A DNA stretch of 28,459 nucleotides from Hymenochaete sp. R1 (taxonomy: Eukaryota; Basidiomycota; Agaricomycetes; Hymenochaetales; Hymenochaetaceae): assembly GCA_019400425.1 (NCBI GenBank), contig JAFREE010000235.1, positions 1 through 28,459 on the forward strand. The letters are read 5' to 3'. Position 1 is the stretch's first letter. Every line of letters starts with the position of its first letter. Under the pieces are notes generated by a model. The model worked only from the letters and a program-made list of their open reading frames with translations. It searched no databases and had not been told where the DNA came from. The position numbers and the translations under genes were made by a program. This document shows, in pieces, positions 11,229 through 20,981 of this stretch.

Positions 11229-12978
11229 TCACGGTGTATCCAATTCGCCGAACCGAACCTTGTCATCGCTTTCCTTGACGCTATGGGCTTCTAGTTCATA
11301 ATTATCATGCGCGCCGTCCTTTAACAACAAGAGGTCGTATAGGATTAGAACCATTCTTGCAAAGTGTCGAATATCAGTGCTCACAGGCTTTGCCATACTG
11401 GATTGATCACCATCCACCACGTTACTTTCCGTTTGTATGCGAACAACAGCCCCATGGTCGGATGAGAAACCGATAAACGACGGTAATCCATTTGGGAACG
11501 CTCGAGAAACAGTTTTTTGTCTGGTGCCGAACGTTCCATGCGATCGAGAATTGAGAGATGTCATAAGTGCATTTGCATAAACTAAGAAAAATGCTTAGTA
11601 GGTACAGAAAGAAAGGAAGATTTGTATAATTCTTACCCTCGCTCAACAAGCATGCGCTATAAAAAATGTGAGTAGCAAGGAGTAAAGATGAAAGTGTTGC
11701 GTACGCAGGTATATGCAGCCCTGTTGAGGGTGAAGCGAGGTACAGAATAAGCTGCGTCACTGCTGTGGTTGTCGTTACGAGGCAAGTCTCAACCGTCAAA
11801 TGGACAATGCGGTCGATCAGCCGTTGGGTATCGTGAGCGACTGATTTCCGAGCTCGTAAAATCTGAGTATGGGACTTAGGAGCGTAAGATTGAAAACAAG
11901 GCCTGAAGACAAACCAAGTAAAGCATTGAAAATGAAATTAGCTGTAGGATATGGATAAAAGGAAGTGTCAATGTGAAGGTGCGTCCTACATATGTAAGTC
12001 GTAATTCTCACCATGTCCGTTAACGCCGCACCTCCCAGCCAAACCTTGCATGACGTTTATCCGTGGAATCGTCAAAAATCATAGGATAAACTTACGATCG
12101 TCCGCGCTTTCATGCTTATCGTACTGAAGGTTTCCACGTTCCTCGAGAGATTGAACTTATGGACCGAGTTCAGAGAGGACAAAAAGTAGAATTGGACGTC
12201 ACTTACCGCTATTGCGTTCCCCAAGGCCATCGCGCATTGAGCAATACCGGCCTAAAATATTTCAGCGCCGTAAGTTAGCTACCAACATGCTTCGCATATA
12301 ATCCCTTCAGTCCACTGACAACGACAATGATGCAAGGGATTATTTTCCATCTCCCCAAAACGTGGATCCTCCACGCATAGAAGACTTCGGTGATTGTACC
12401 AACTGAATGACATTGTTAGTACAGAAGAAAGGAAGACTCTTGGAGTGTCGCACCAACGCCAGGAATAGCTGGAATAGTGCTGAAAGCCCATCCCGGCGTC
12501 CTGAACTTGTCTATTCGGCCCCAACCAGCGATCATTGCGTCCCAACACATATCTGCAATAATTACACTCTGCGTAATACATAACACGAAAACCGCGTAGA
12601 CTGGGTATGCTCCATTATTCAGGAGCTTTTAGAGTAGAGTAATGGAAGGGCACACAAGTATTTTAAATCTCCATGAATCGTCGGGGAAGTTCAAGTGATA
12701 GAGGTCTGTATAACGTTCATTTCATGAGTCGCTTTCAAACGGGAAGACTCACAAAGTTGCACGATCAAGATGCCGAAGAGGGCGTAAGCGAGAAGAGAGC
12801 CGACAATCTAGATAGGGGATCAGTCGTAAGCGCCTGCCACTAAGATGAGCTTGTTCCAAGTACCATAGGACCAGCACTGTGATTAGTGTCTGTCAGTCGA
12901 GTCATCAATGCGCATCAGTTTCTGAGCCACGTACGTCAAGAGGACCTCGCTTGGAACGGGAGGGTTCGAGTCGGACAT
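11229..12978 (-). CDS. DUF6534-type multi-pass membrane protein, copy 1, 13 exons
   Basis: Agaricomycete-specific membrane protein of unknown function. Exons: 12935-12978, 12864-12876 (13 nt), 12753-12807, ~12655-12705, 12454-12600, 12320-12402, 12207-12251, 12096-12155, 12012-12044, 11915-11941, 11705-11862, 11637-11656 and 11229-11581, giving ~362 residues. Landmarks: N-terminal PPVPSEVLL; AGPM then IVGSLLAYALFGILIVQLY (first helix); F-P-D-D-S-W-R-F-K; CITQSVIIADMCWD; GTITEVFYAWRIHVLGRW (the family's [TQ]-x-x-[FY]-[YF]-A-W-R-I motif); VWLGGAALTDM; RLIDRIVHLTVETCLVT; and the end motif LSEVYANALMTSLNSR. The cytoplasmic tail (~110 residues) is polar. To keep frame, the exon 4 donor would have to be TG rather than GT (see findings), so either that site is damaged or an untested isoform exists. 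The tandem paralogue is 14755-16338. Function unknown. Confidence 0.72.
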
Positions 12979-13122
12979 CTTGGCTGCAGGAGAACGAATC
13001 TAGGGTCGCAAGGTTTTAGCTGGTGCAACATATGTACATAAATGTGTTCTTCTCGTTGTCACCGGCATACTCCATCCATGCGTCTGCTGACCAATAGTAT
13101 TCTATTAATGGAGACACCGCTG

Positions 13123-13136
13123 CCTCCGAGGTCTCC
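13123..13136. promoter_or_regulatory. Conserved 14-mer upstream of DUF6534 copy 1
   Basis: The + strand reads CCTCCGAGGTCTCC, 145 bases upstream of the ATG at 12978. The identical 14-mer lies 106 bases upstream of the paralogous ATG. It may be a control element or simply residual identity from the duplication. Confidence 0.4.
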
Positions 13137-13480
13137 AACAAGCTACCTGTGGTGATAGCTTCCGTTAACGGTGAGAGCCGACTGTTTTTGAGCGCCCCAT
13201 TGTCTAAATTGCATCAAACTAAGATTGTTTGAGGAGGGTATGGCAAAGACGCAGTTGCTAACAAAACAGCCTGACGAAACGTTTCTGCTCTTGATCCTTA
13301 TCAGCAGAGTATTGTGCATCATGATTTAGAATGGCTGGCTTCTCCGCGTGTATGGAGCAATTTTCTCTGCTGAATGATTTAAATAAAGTAAGACGGTATC
13401 TGAGGAAGGACTTGGGACTAGTATAAACTTGAAATAAAAGGAGGCGTACCCGAAAATTGGTCTGTCAGCGATGCAGGTGA

Positions 13481-13498
13481 CCCCCCCCCCCCCCCCCC
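13481..13498. repeat. Homopolymer run of 18 C
   Basis: Eighteen consecutive C. Its length is likely unstable and hard to sequence, so the exact count should be treated with caution. Confidence 0.8.
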
Positions 13499-14754
13499 AA
13501 TCCGGGTATGTCTCCTCGCTCCTGAAGTGGCAAACGGGCTCTGCTGCGCTCAAACACCGAACATCTATTCCCGGATGGGATCTGAGATGTGTTGTTTTCA
13601 TCATCGAAATCATCAACATAGATGAAGACTGGTGTTTTGGCACAGTTTGAAGGAAACGTTCTCCAAGCCCATCAAGCCGGTTATCTTTTGGGGTATCATC
13701 GAGAGCCGTCGCCACTGGTGATCTTCATATTCGATGTTTATATCTTAAGCTCACTGGCTCACAACCTTTCGATTATCCTTGCTTTTCCGTGATATTAAGA
13801 CTTGATCATCGTAACAGCGAACTCAACGGATAACTCACGTAAGGCATAGACGAGTACCCCACGTACACCGAAGAAGTTCCGACAGGTTTTGAAATTCACT
13901 TGCCGATGCTCCGGACTACGAGAAGACAGTCTTTTTCAGGAATACCTCAACCAAGTTCACGTCTCGATCCGATTCGGCGCGCTTTGAGCGACCTTCTTTG
14001 ACTTCAAACGCGCTTCGCAAGCTTCCAGGGCATTTTGGATCCTAAAAGCTGTTTTTACAGGATCAATCCACCTGAACATTAGATATGTTAAGAGTTATCG
14101 TCTGTATGAAGCACATTGGATAATGTTGGATGAAGAACGAACACAAGAATTGCTGGTGACGCAACCAGCTCGCATCTTGCTCTTGCTTCGCGGAGCTCGT
14201 GGTGCGATCGACACTGATCATTACATAAGCTTTAGCACTCATCTTCGCTCTACCGTACGCGTGTGTACACATGTATACAAGTAGATTCAAATTAGCATGC
14301 GGAGGACGAAGACGCCGTACGGCATTTTTTTCTCCAACAAAATTATGAGTATGTCTGAATGATTTCGCTCTGAAATCACTAAGCATATAAGGTAGCGGTA
14401 ATATCATATATACAAGATAGTACAGGTGCTTCGAAACTACATGATACACCCTACACCTTTAGCAAGCGATAATAGGAGCAAATTGAAACGTAAACAATGG
14501 CGGGCATTCCGTAGTATGTTTATGATGTCAAACAACTGCCAATCCGAGGTGAATCCTAGTAATTACAACCATTCATGCTGACCGTTGAGCTCCCTCGCAT
14601 CAGTACCAACCTACAACTTGAAATACGACGACACTCTCATCACTCACGAGAATACTGTTTTATACTCTTAATACAAAAGATTTAAGCTCTCGCGTGATAT
14701 TGCAATGTCAAATGTCTTTGCTCACAGGTTTCTCCGGATAAAACTCGTCATCCA

Positions 14755-16338
14755 CTACACATAGTCACTGCTTTCCGCCGTAGTGCGTGTAGCAGCCCCA
14801 TTGAACGACGCGAATCCAATATACGATGTAATCACTTGGATGACCCCGAATGGACCTGACCTTTGTTTTACGCTGAAGGAGCCATGCGAGCGAGAGTTGA
14901 GAGAAGTCAGAAGTGCGTTCGCATAGACTTGAATTGAGCGCAGTTAGCAAAGGAGAACTTAGATGTCGTAACCGTAACAAACTGCTTACCCCTGCTCAGT
15001 GAAGGTGCACTATGTAACCATGAGCAAGACATAGTAATGAACCGAATATGAAGCTTACGTGAGAAGATGTAGGCCTGACGTCGGTGAAGCAAGAAAAAGA
15101 ACCAGTTGCGTGGTGGCCGTGGCGGACGTTACGATGCCGGTTTCCACTGTCAAACGAACGATATGGTCAATCATTCGCTGCGTGTCAGATGCAACAGATT
15201 TCCGTGCGCGCAACATCTATTGTATAGCTTCAGAGAAGGAGAACTAGAGAATAAAATCTCGATCACTGACTAGATAAAGCATGGATGATGCGAGGAGCTA
15301 TGTTATGCAGCACGGTTAATCATTGTTCGAACGAGAATAGCGGAGTGGCATCTGGAGCATAACCACTCACTGTATCGGATAAGGCCGCTCCACCTAGCCA
15401 GACCTTAGCAAGTCTTATTAAAAAGCCTTCCTTCGATGACACGAAGAAATTGCTCACAATTGACCGCGCTTTCATGCTTGTCGAAAGGAAAGTGTTCTCG
15501 CTTTTCGCAAGATTGAACTGAATAAGCTGATCTGAGGCGGTTGTAAAATCAAAGAAGCTTCCTACACACCACTATTGCATTAGCCAAGGACATTCCGCAT
15601 TGGACTAGAGAGGTCTAAGATGATGGTAACCAGTAAGATCGGGATTCACATTCGCATTCAAGTTGTCCGTATACAAGATTACGACATTGCTTACTACGAT
15701 GATAATGCAAGGGACAATTCTCCACCTGCCCAACACGTATATCCTCCATGCATAGAATATCTCGGTGATAGTACCTACTGTATACTTTCATGAGAGCTAC
15801 GCCAAGATGTGATGAAGAGTAAGCGCACCAATACCAGGAATCGCTGGGACGGTGCTGAAGGCCCATCCCGGAATTTTGAAGGTCTCTACACGCCCCCAGC
15901 CAGTGATCATTGAGTTCCAGCACATATCTACAATCACTACACTCTGGATGACATCCAATATGAAGACGCCGTAGACTAGATTAACTAATTAGTGTGAAAG
16001 CGTAAATACAAGCAAGGGAGGATCGTACCGAGCGTCTTAAATTTCCACGAATCGTGAGGAAAGCTGACATGGTAGAGGTCTGCCAACCTTTCATCCAAGG
16101 AACTTGTTCTCGATACAAACACTCACATATCTGCACGATTAAGATGCCGAAAAGCACAAAGCTAAGAAGTGACCCAATAATCTAAACTTCTCTCAGCGTG
16201 TGCCATTATGGTGAAGCAGCTTCCGTACCATGGGCCCAATACTATGGTGACGCTTAATAGACCATTATAGCGCATAACTTAGAGAATAACGTACATTAGC
16301 AAGACTTCGTTTGGAACAGGAGGGCTTGAATTGACCAT
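14755..16338 (-). CDS. DUF6534-type multi-pass membrane protein, copy 2, C-terminally truncated
   Basis: Paralogue of the gene at 11229-12978 with the same 13-exon layout, including a 13-nt exon 2 (16229-16241). First exon 16295-16338, last exon 14755-14927. The spliced product is ~302 residues. Landmarks: VNSSPPVPNEVLL; IGPM then IIGSLLSFVLFGILIVQIY; FPHDSWKFKTLVYGVF; VDMCWNSMITGWGR; GTITEIFYAWRIYVLGRW; VWLGGAALSDT; RMIDHIVRLTVETGIVT; and YANALLTSLNSRSHGSF. Here the exon 4 donor is canonical (GTACGA), unlike copy 1. The last exon ends TTAESSDYV, whereas DNA downstream still matches the tail of copy 1 in another frame (E-K-P-V-S-x-D-I), so a small indel has removed most of the cytoplasmic tail. 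Copy 2 may still be a working membrane protein because all predicted helices precede the lesion. Function unknown. Confidence 0.75.
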
Positions 16339-17500
16339 GTTGGTTGCAACTTGCAAGACACTCGGAGTTGGTTTGTCAACGTTAAATTGGATCAGCACTT
16401 ATGGTCGATTCATATAAGCGGGCACTTAAAAGATACGGCGTTTCCTCCGAGGTCTCCTTGCGTCCTTGCACGAGTAAAACTCCAGGGACTGTGAGAAGTA
16501 GAGGATCGCGAGTGCCACAGTCAGTGTATTGGGTCGAATAAAGCTTCTGAAAATAACCTAGTCACAAGATCATCAGTGACAAGAAGTCGAAGTTAGGAAT
16601 TTGAATGCTGATATTTGGCAGAAAAAAAGCCACTTCTGTGGGATGAAGTAAATAAGGAAGACCACGAACCGGGAGGACAATGGATACAGAGCAAGATATG
16701 TCAGGAAAGAAGCTAGGTAGAATATACAGGTCACTATTCTCATTTGCGTTCCCCATCTCATATCTGAAGGCGGAAAGAAACACCGGAGTTGACTGCGTCG
16801 GCTGTTCTTCCATAGAGTAGCAGAGGTAGGAGTGTTATGGAAGGACACATTACCAGTACCATAGCAACTTACTTTGCAGATAAGTTGCTCCTCTCCATAC
16901 AAGAGATCCTCGTTTCCAGGAATTGTACCAAAGGCGCAGTATGCAGCGCGCTCCCGGTCTAGTCAGCTCTGCGTTTATCAGTCCGCGGCCTATACACGCA
17001 AACGATTGGCCTACTCACAAAGGAAGTAAAGAAGCTGCCGACTCGGACCGCCTTGGTGTATTCTTGCTTCGAGCACAGGAGCTCCATTAAGCCCCAAAGT
17101 CGGCAGCAATTATTATCCCCTGTTACGCGTCCACAAGAAGTCCTATTCATCTGAGCCTACCAGCTCCTGTCTCGATTTATCGCAACGCAAACACTCTAAC
17201 CTTCGGCTGTATTCGAAGGTCGAGCAAGCAACTTCGTGACTTGATGTTTCTTTACGTCCGGCAATGGTTATATGGGGAAATAGAGTACATTGATCATCGT
17301 AGCTATCATGATGATGCGAAATAGAAGAATATTGAAGAAACTTGGAAAATAGAACTTGACGAAGACGACTCTCGGCATATGTGACTCTATATGAAGTTGG
17401 AATTGGTGAGAGGGTTGCACTGGAGGAGCCTCTTGAAGGTCACAAACCTGGTATAGGCCCGTTGAACGACCTAGGGATGAATGGCTCCTTGGTATGGCTT
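16339..17500. other. Spacer upstream of DUF6534 copy 2
   Basis: Holds the copy 2 promoter region at the left. A hydrophobic minus-strand open stretch (16573-16902) and others to 17500 have no homology I recognise and no supporting splice structure. The right end (~17340-17500) is the decayed 3' half of the minus-strand copy of the inverted gene pair. Confidence 0.4.
16444..16457. promoter_or_regulatory. Conserved 14-mer upstream of DUF6534 copy 2
   Basis: CCTCCGAGGTCTCC on the + strand, 106 bases upstream of the ATG at 16338 and identical to the copy upstream of the paralogue. Confidence 0.4.
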
Positions 17501-17799
17501 TCATGGGTCCTGCAACAGATGCGTAACCAGAATGAATCCCTCATTTCCTAGGTACGACCTCGTCGTATTCTGAAGAAGGCAATACAAGCGGCCCGATAAG
17601 TGGTTCTCGGCGGTCTGTGCTACCATGCAAGGTGCGGAATAGACTTCCCGAGTCTGCTTTTCGGTCTCTTCTTCGGAGACATGTCCAATCTTTGAGGAGA
17701 GCTGAATTTGATCGCGTAAAGTAAAGTGAAATCCAACAAGTTTGATGGTCGCTAAAGAGCCGAAGGCGTGGGTTGAATATGAGGTTCACATTCATCCAT
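17501..17799 (-). CDS. Small unknown protein, minus-strand copy of a head-to-head pair
   Basis: Not recognised. Exon 1 is 17790-17799 (ATG GAT GAA T), a 38-nt GT-AG intron spans 17752-17789, and exon 2 is 17501-17751, giving 86 residues. The sequence contains TIKLVGFHFTLRDQIQLSSK, a Glu-rich segment (SEEETEKQ), RLYCLLQNT and LGNEGFILVTHLLQDP. The intron lies at the same place and phase as in the plus-strand copy, which supports the model although 38 nt is short. Downstream of the stop, similarity to the other copy continues in a shifted frame (KEPFIP), so the original protein was longer and this copy is probably shortened by a frame change. There is no signal peptide or membrane segment. Confidence is moderate that the DNA was once coding and low that the protein is functional. 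Confidence 0.45.
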
Positions 17800-18116
17800 G
17801 CTTGACATGGAGGGATTTTAGAGAAAGAAGGAGGAGGCGGTTACGTTCGCAGTGGCGAGTGAGGTCGAGTTAACTTTGGGTTAGGTCAGCAGTGCCTTAC
17901 GTAATACTTTCGCGCACGGTCTTTCTTGAATTCTTCTCTCCGCTCGCCAACATCATCTCTTTTAAACCATCATCATGGAAGACCCGTATAAATGTGAGCT
18001 TTTTTATATCGCAGTGTAATAAGCTCTGATAGATGTGATTTTACTAGTAACCGTCAAAGTTGTCGGATTCCGCCTTACTTTACGCGATCAAATCCAGCTC
18101 TCCTCAAAGATTGGAC
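17683..18116. repeat. Inverted duplication: 42-bp core arms at 17683-17724 and 18075-18116
   Basis: The 42 bases at 18075-18116 match the reverse complement of 17683-17724 with one difference. These are the best-kept core of two longer homologous arms (about 17400-17799 and 17975-18370) that run in opposite directions and face away from a ~175-bp centre. Confidence 0.8.
17800..17974. promoter_or_regulatory. Shared divergent promoter region of the inverted gene pair
   Basis: The 175 bases between the two ATGs must contain both start regions if either copy is transcribed. A TTTTAAA element lies ~15 bases upstream of the plus-strand ATG. No clear symmetric element was found. Confidence 0.3.
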
Positions 18117-18471
18117 GTATCTCCGAAGAAGAGGCCGAAAGGAGGACGTAGGAAACCGCTTTCGCGCCTTTCATGGTTGGAAGGAATTCAGAAATTGAGA
18201 AATATGCCCGCCTCTATTGCGTCATTGACAATACGTCAATATCCAGCTTGGGAAATGAGGAATTCATCCTAGTTACGCGCTTATTGGAGGCCCCGGACTG
18301 CCGTCCGAGAACAGATCCCAAGAGCCTTTCATCCCCGAAACGATCGCCGAGAGAGCACTGGACTTTCTAGGAAGATATGGGATGTCCAAAGAGGAGGCAA
18401 TGAAGACATCCGTTACTCTTACGCACATCGAAGTGCCCGAGGTTCTCGAACAGCACGTTTGGTACATCTGA
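17975..18471 (+). pseudogene. Small unknown gene, plus-strand copy, interrupted by a stop
   Basis: Homologue of the minus-strand gene at 17501-17799. Exon 1 is 17975-17993 (MEDPYK plus one base). A 54-nt GT-AG intron follows at 17994-18047, then exon 2 reads TVKVVGFRLTLRDQIQLSSK and SEEEAERRT. It hits TAG at 18149-18151, where the other copy has CGG (Arg). After the stop the same frame continues to match (ETAFAPFMVGRNSE, RLYCVIDNTS, LGNEEFILVTRLLEAP). The remaining part (QEPFIPETIAERALDFLGRY, then EEAMKTSVTLTHIEVPEVLE, ending VWYI at 18471) needs a second frame change near 18285-18300. Two lesions make a pseudogene the likeliest reading; as it stands it could make only a 40-residue peptide. 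The protein family is unknown. Confidence 0.55.
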
Positions 18472-19318
18472 GAAACGTACTATCGACCGGGATACTCTTG
18501 TCGTTGCTATTGTAGATATTCTTTCTTCTGGGCCTATGTTGATAACACATTATGATCACTGAGACGGTGAAAGGCCAGCAGGCTATCATGCTAAGAGCAT
18601 AATTGGGACTGGTAAGCACGTCCGAGTGAAATAAGCGCGCACCAGAATCTTCCGCGTCTATATCAATTATTCAATACCACCAGTAGTATCAAATCGATGG
18701 GGGAAATTACAAGCCTGCCTCCATCTGAATTTTCGACTTGGTGTTAGTAGGACCCGAGAATATCCCTATATAGGCCTCACACTAATATTTTTTTTTACGG
18801 AAATTTAGAGTTTAGAGACCAATTTCTTCAGGCTCCTCGGGCAAGCCTGAAGAAAGTGTGCCCTTTTGATTCTTCTTTTGCTCGACCCGTAATACACTTT
18901 TTAAGACCATTCCGTCCTCGTTTCTGCCGCGCTTACTAGTAGCGGTCATAACCATCCAGAAGCATACCAGTACCAGCTTGGCATTTGAACGGTACTTCTA
19001 TTTCCATTATACTAACAGAGCGCGATTCAACACGTCGGAAATCGTATGCTCGAAACATTGATCATACAAAACTATGGTTGCTTCTTAAAACAGCAAACCC
19101 CCAAAAGGGCAGCATCTCCAAAACCTATGTTCCATTCGCATAGGGTATTGTTCTTCACGCCCGGTAATCAGTCTATGAGATAGATTAAAAGCGAATCCAG
19201 CCGACTCAAGGCGACTTTGATACACGGTTTAATAGACTGCTTTTTGTCTTTAAGGAATTTCCTTCGTAAAATTAGTTTCAACTGCCGTCGAAGAAAAACA
19301 TCTTCAGTGCCATTATCA
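18472..19318. other. Spacer
   Basis: No gene supported. It contains a perfect 12-bp inverted repeat (18823-18855) and an AT-rich stretch with T runs near 18788-18796. Confidence 0.45.
18823..18855. repeat. Perfect 12-bp stem hairpin with 9-base loop
   Basis: TTTCTTCAGGCT at 18823-18834 is followed after 9 bases by its exact reverse complement AGCCTGAAGAAA at 18844-18855. It lies between genes. It might be an RNA hairpin or a footprint of a small mobile element; neither is shown. Confidence 0.6.
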
Positions 19319-20981
19319 TCATAAAAAGCATTCAATGAGATGCTCACCTGGACCCGGTTCATGAACTGCAAAACCCATCGTACTCCCCATCGTATCCACG
19401 GACCTATAATTAGTCCCAATGTTGACCCCATGCTCGGCAGCTTCTTTTAGATTGTACATCATCCTGCTGCCAAGAATGCAGAGCAGCGCAGGACTTCCCA
19501 GGCCGATGAACATATTGGCAACAATAAGGTCCGAATCATAGTAGAATTCGACAAGGTTGAAGATGCAGCACATGATTGTTCTGGTGGAAATTGATCGATG
19601 TTAATAAGAAATTGCGGATTCGGAATGGGGTAAGCTCAACGTACAGGAGGAAGTAGAAAGCTTGATCTTGGACAAGCACACGAACTAGCTTTGATCCTTT
19701 GAAACCTTGGGTCTCCCTCCAGTACTGAGTTGCCTTCACGAGCGCAAGGGCCAGTAAAAGCGATCCAAAAGCTAGCGGCATTGACCTTAACGAAAAGCAT
19801 TGATGTCTGAATTATTATTCTGGGCGGTAAGCTGACCCACCAGTTGATAACGCCAACGAACAGCGGAGCAGTACCACTCGTTGCGCAGACCACGGTATCG
19901 CTGGCGAGGCCCACGATCAGAACTGTAGCAGATTGAATATAAAAAGGTTCCGAGAAGTTAGTCGTGGCTTACTATGGGTAATGACAGCATTGTAGATGAT
20001 CAGTGCTGCTCTCACAGCAGCAGTCACGGCTAAAATAGACTTCAGTGCTAGGCCGAGCATTTTGTCTGGTTTGAAGGATCAACAATCACAGCTACTACCA
20101 TCCATCTCATCCAACGCTCACTGTTTGAATATAAAGCAAGCACTCGAACCACGAGTACGTCTAAGCTAGCATTCAGTATGCATCAAAGATTTTATTGGCG
20201 TAATGGCTTACAATCGACGGATATAACAATTATCCAGTCTAGCATTTGCAATTAGCCAGCTTCTAAGACTTAGTAAAAAGAGACCTTACTAGCGATTATA
20301 CGGGTCCATCCTGCAAACTTACCTTGTTCATATAATCATGTACATTAGATTTCGCATTCTCAATAAGACCAAGGGGACGCACAGCTGAAAATATACGTTA
20401 ACCTCACATGGGGTTAGGCTAGGTTAGCTACACGACTCACATTGCTATATTTGCATGGTAAGTGCCGGCTTCCAAGAAGTCAGCTATGTCAGCAAGATGC
20501 AAGTGGACTACTTACTCATTACGGTTGCGAAAGATCCAATTATTCCAAAGTACCGATTCTTAATTGATATTAGCTACAATATTGCACTCGTAGACGTACG
20601 TCGGGCCCCTTACTAGGAAGTAGACAAGGTTCGGAAACGAAACCGGGCCTCTCTTGCGAAGCTGTCAAAAGCCGGCCTTTAAATTCGAATCGGGAACGTC
20701 GTACCCAAAAGTATTTGACCTGAGAAAAGTCGTTAGTTACCTTTTCCAACTGCCAATACGATTTTCTCATACCTCTTTGTCCATTGTACACACTTTCGTA
20801 GAGCATAGATACTCGTTAAGATGCTTACGCTACATTATGAGGGCTGGTGTTTACCTGAGTCATAGAATAGGAGGAGCGCGACGATCAAGAATGTATACTC
20901 TGCTGCATTGTATGCCTCGACGATACTTGGGACCAAGCTAGGATCTACGACCTCAACCTCGTCTCTTGCCAGTAGCTGCAT
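19319..20981 (-). CDS. DUF6533-type multi-pass membrane protein, copy II, 5' half probably damaged
   Basis: Paralogue of the gene at 8181-9849 with matching intron positions. The C-terminal two thirds read well: DWIIVISVDYVLVVRVLALY (first part from an exon starting ~20238), KMLGLALKSILAVTAAVRAA, VGLASDTVVCATSGTAPLFV, FGSLLLALALVKATQYWRET, VRVLVQDQAFYFLL, MCCIFNLVEFYYD, and GSPALLCILGSRMMYNLKEA, then a stop at 19319-19321. The start is probably the ATG at 20981 (MQLLARDEVEVVDPSLVPSI); an in-frame ATG at 21026 is possible. TFLIVALLLFYDS (exon 1), TMDKE, VKYFW and NRYFGIIGSF are all present. However, the junction after exon 1 does not keep frame with the TMDKE exon, and the exon beginning LCVPLVLLRM meets TGA. 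This is either a recent pseudogene or a gene with junctions I could not solve. Function unknown. Confidence 0.6.

Larger units (their letters stand above)
12979..14754. other. Spacer between the two DUF6534 genes
   Basis: About 1.8 kb with no supported gene. It contains the upstream region of copy 1, a run of 18 C at 13481-13498, and one minus-strand open stretch near 13947-14072 (WIDPVKTAFRIQNALEACEA and on) that is too short to call. Confidence 0.4.

Noticed and set aside
17975..18370. Rescuing the plus-strand copy by an intron across TAG 18149
   Set aside because: The tested GT-AG pair (GTAGGA...ATTCAG, 44 nt) runs into a stop, and the in-frame sequence directly after TAG still matches the other copy, so a point lesion fits better.
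8181..20981. Idea that the membrane cluster is a mating-type B locus (STE3 receptors with pheromone genes)
   Set aside because: The sequences match DUF6533 and DUF6534 families, not STE3 receptors, and no short ORF ending in a CaaX box next to them was recognised.
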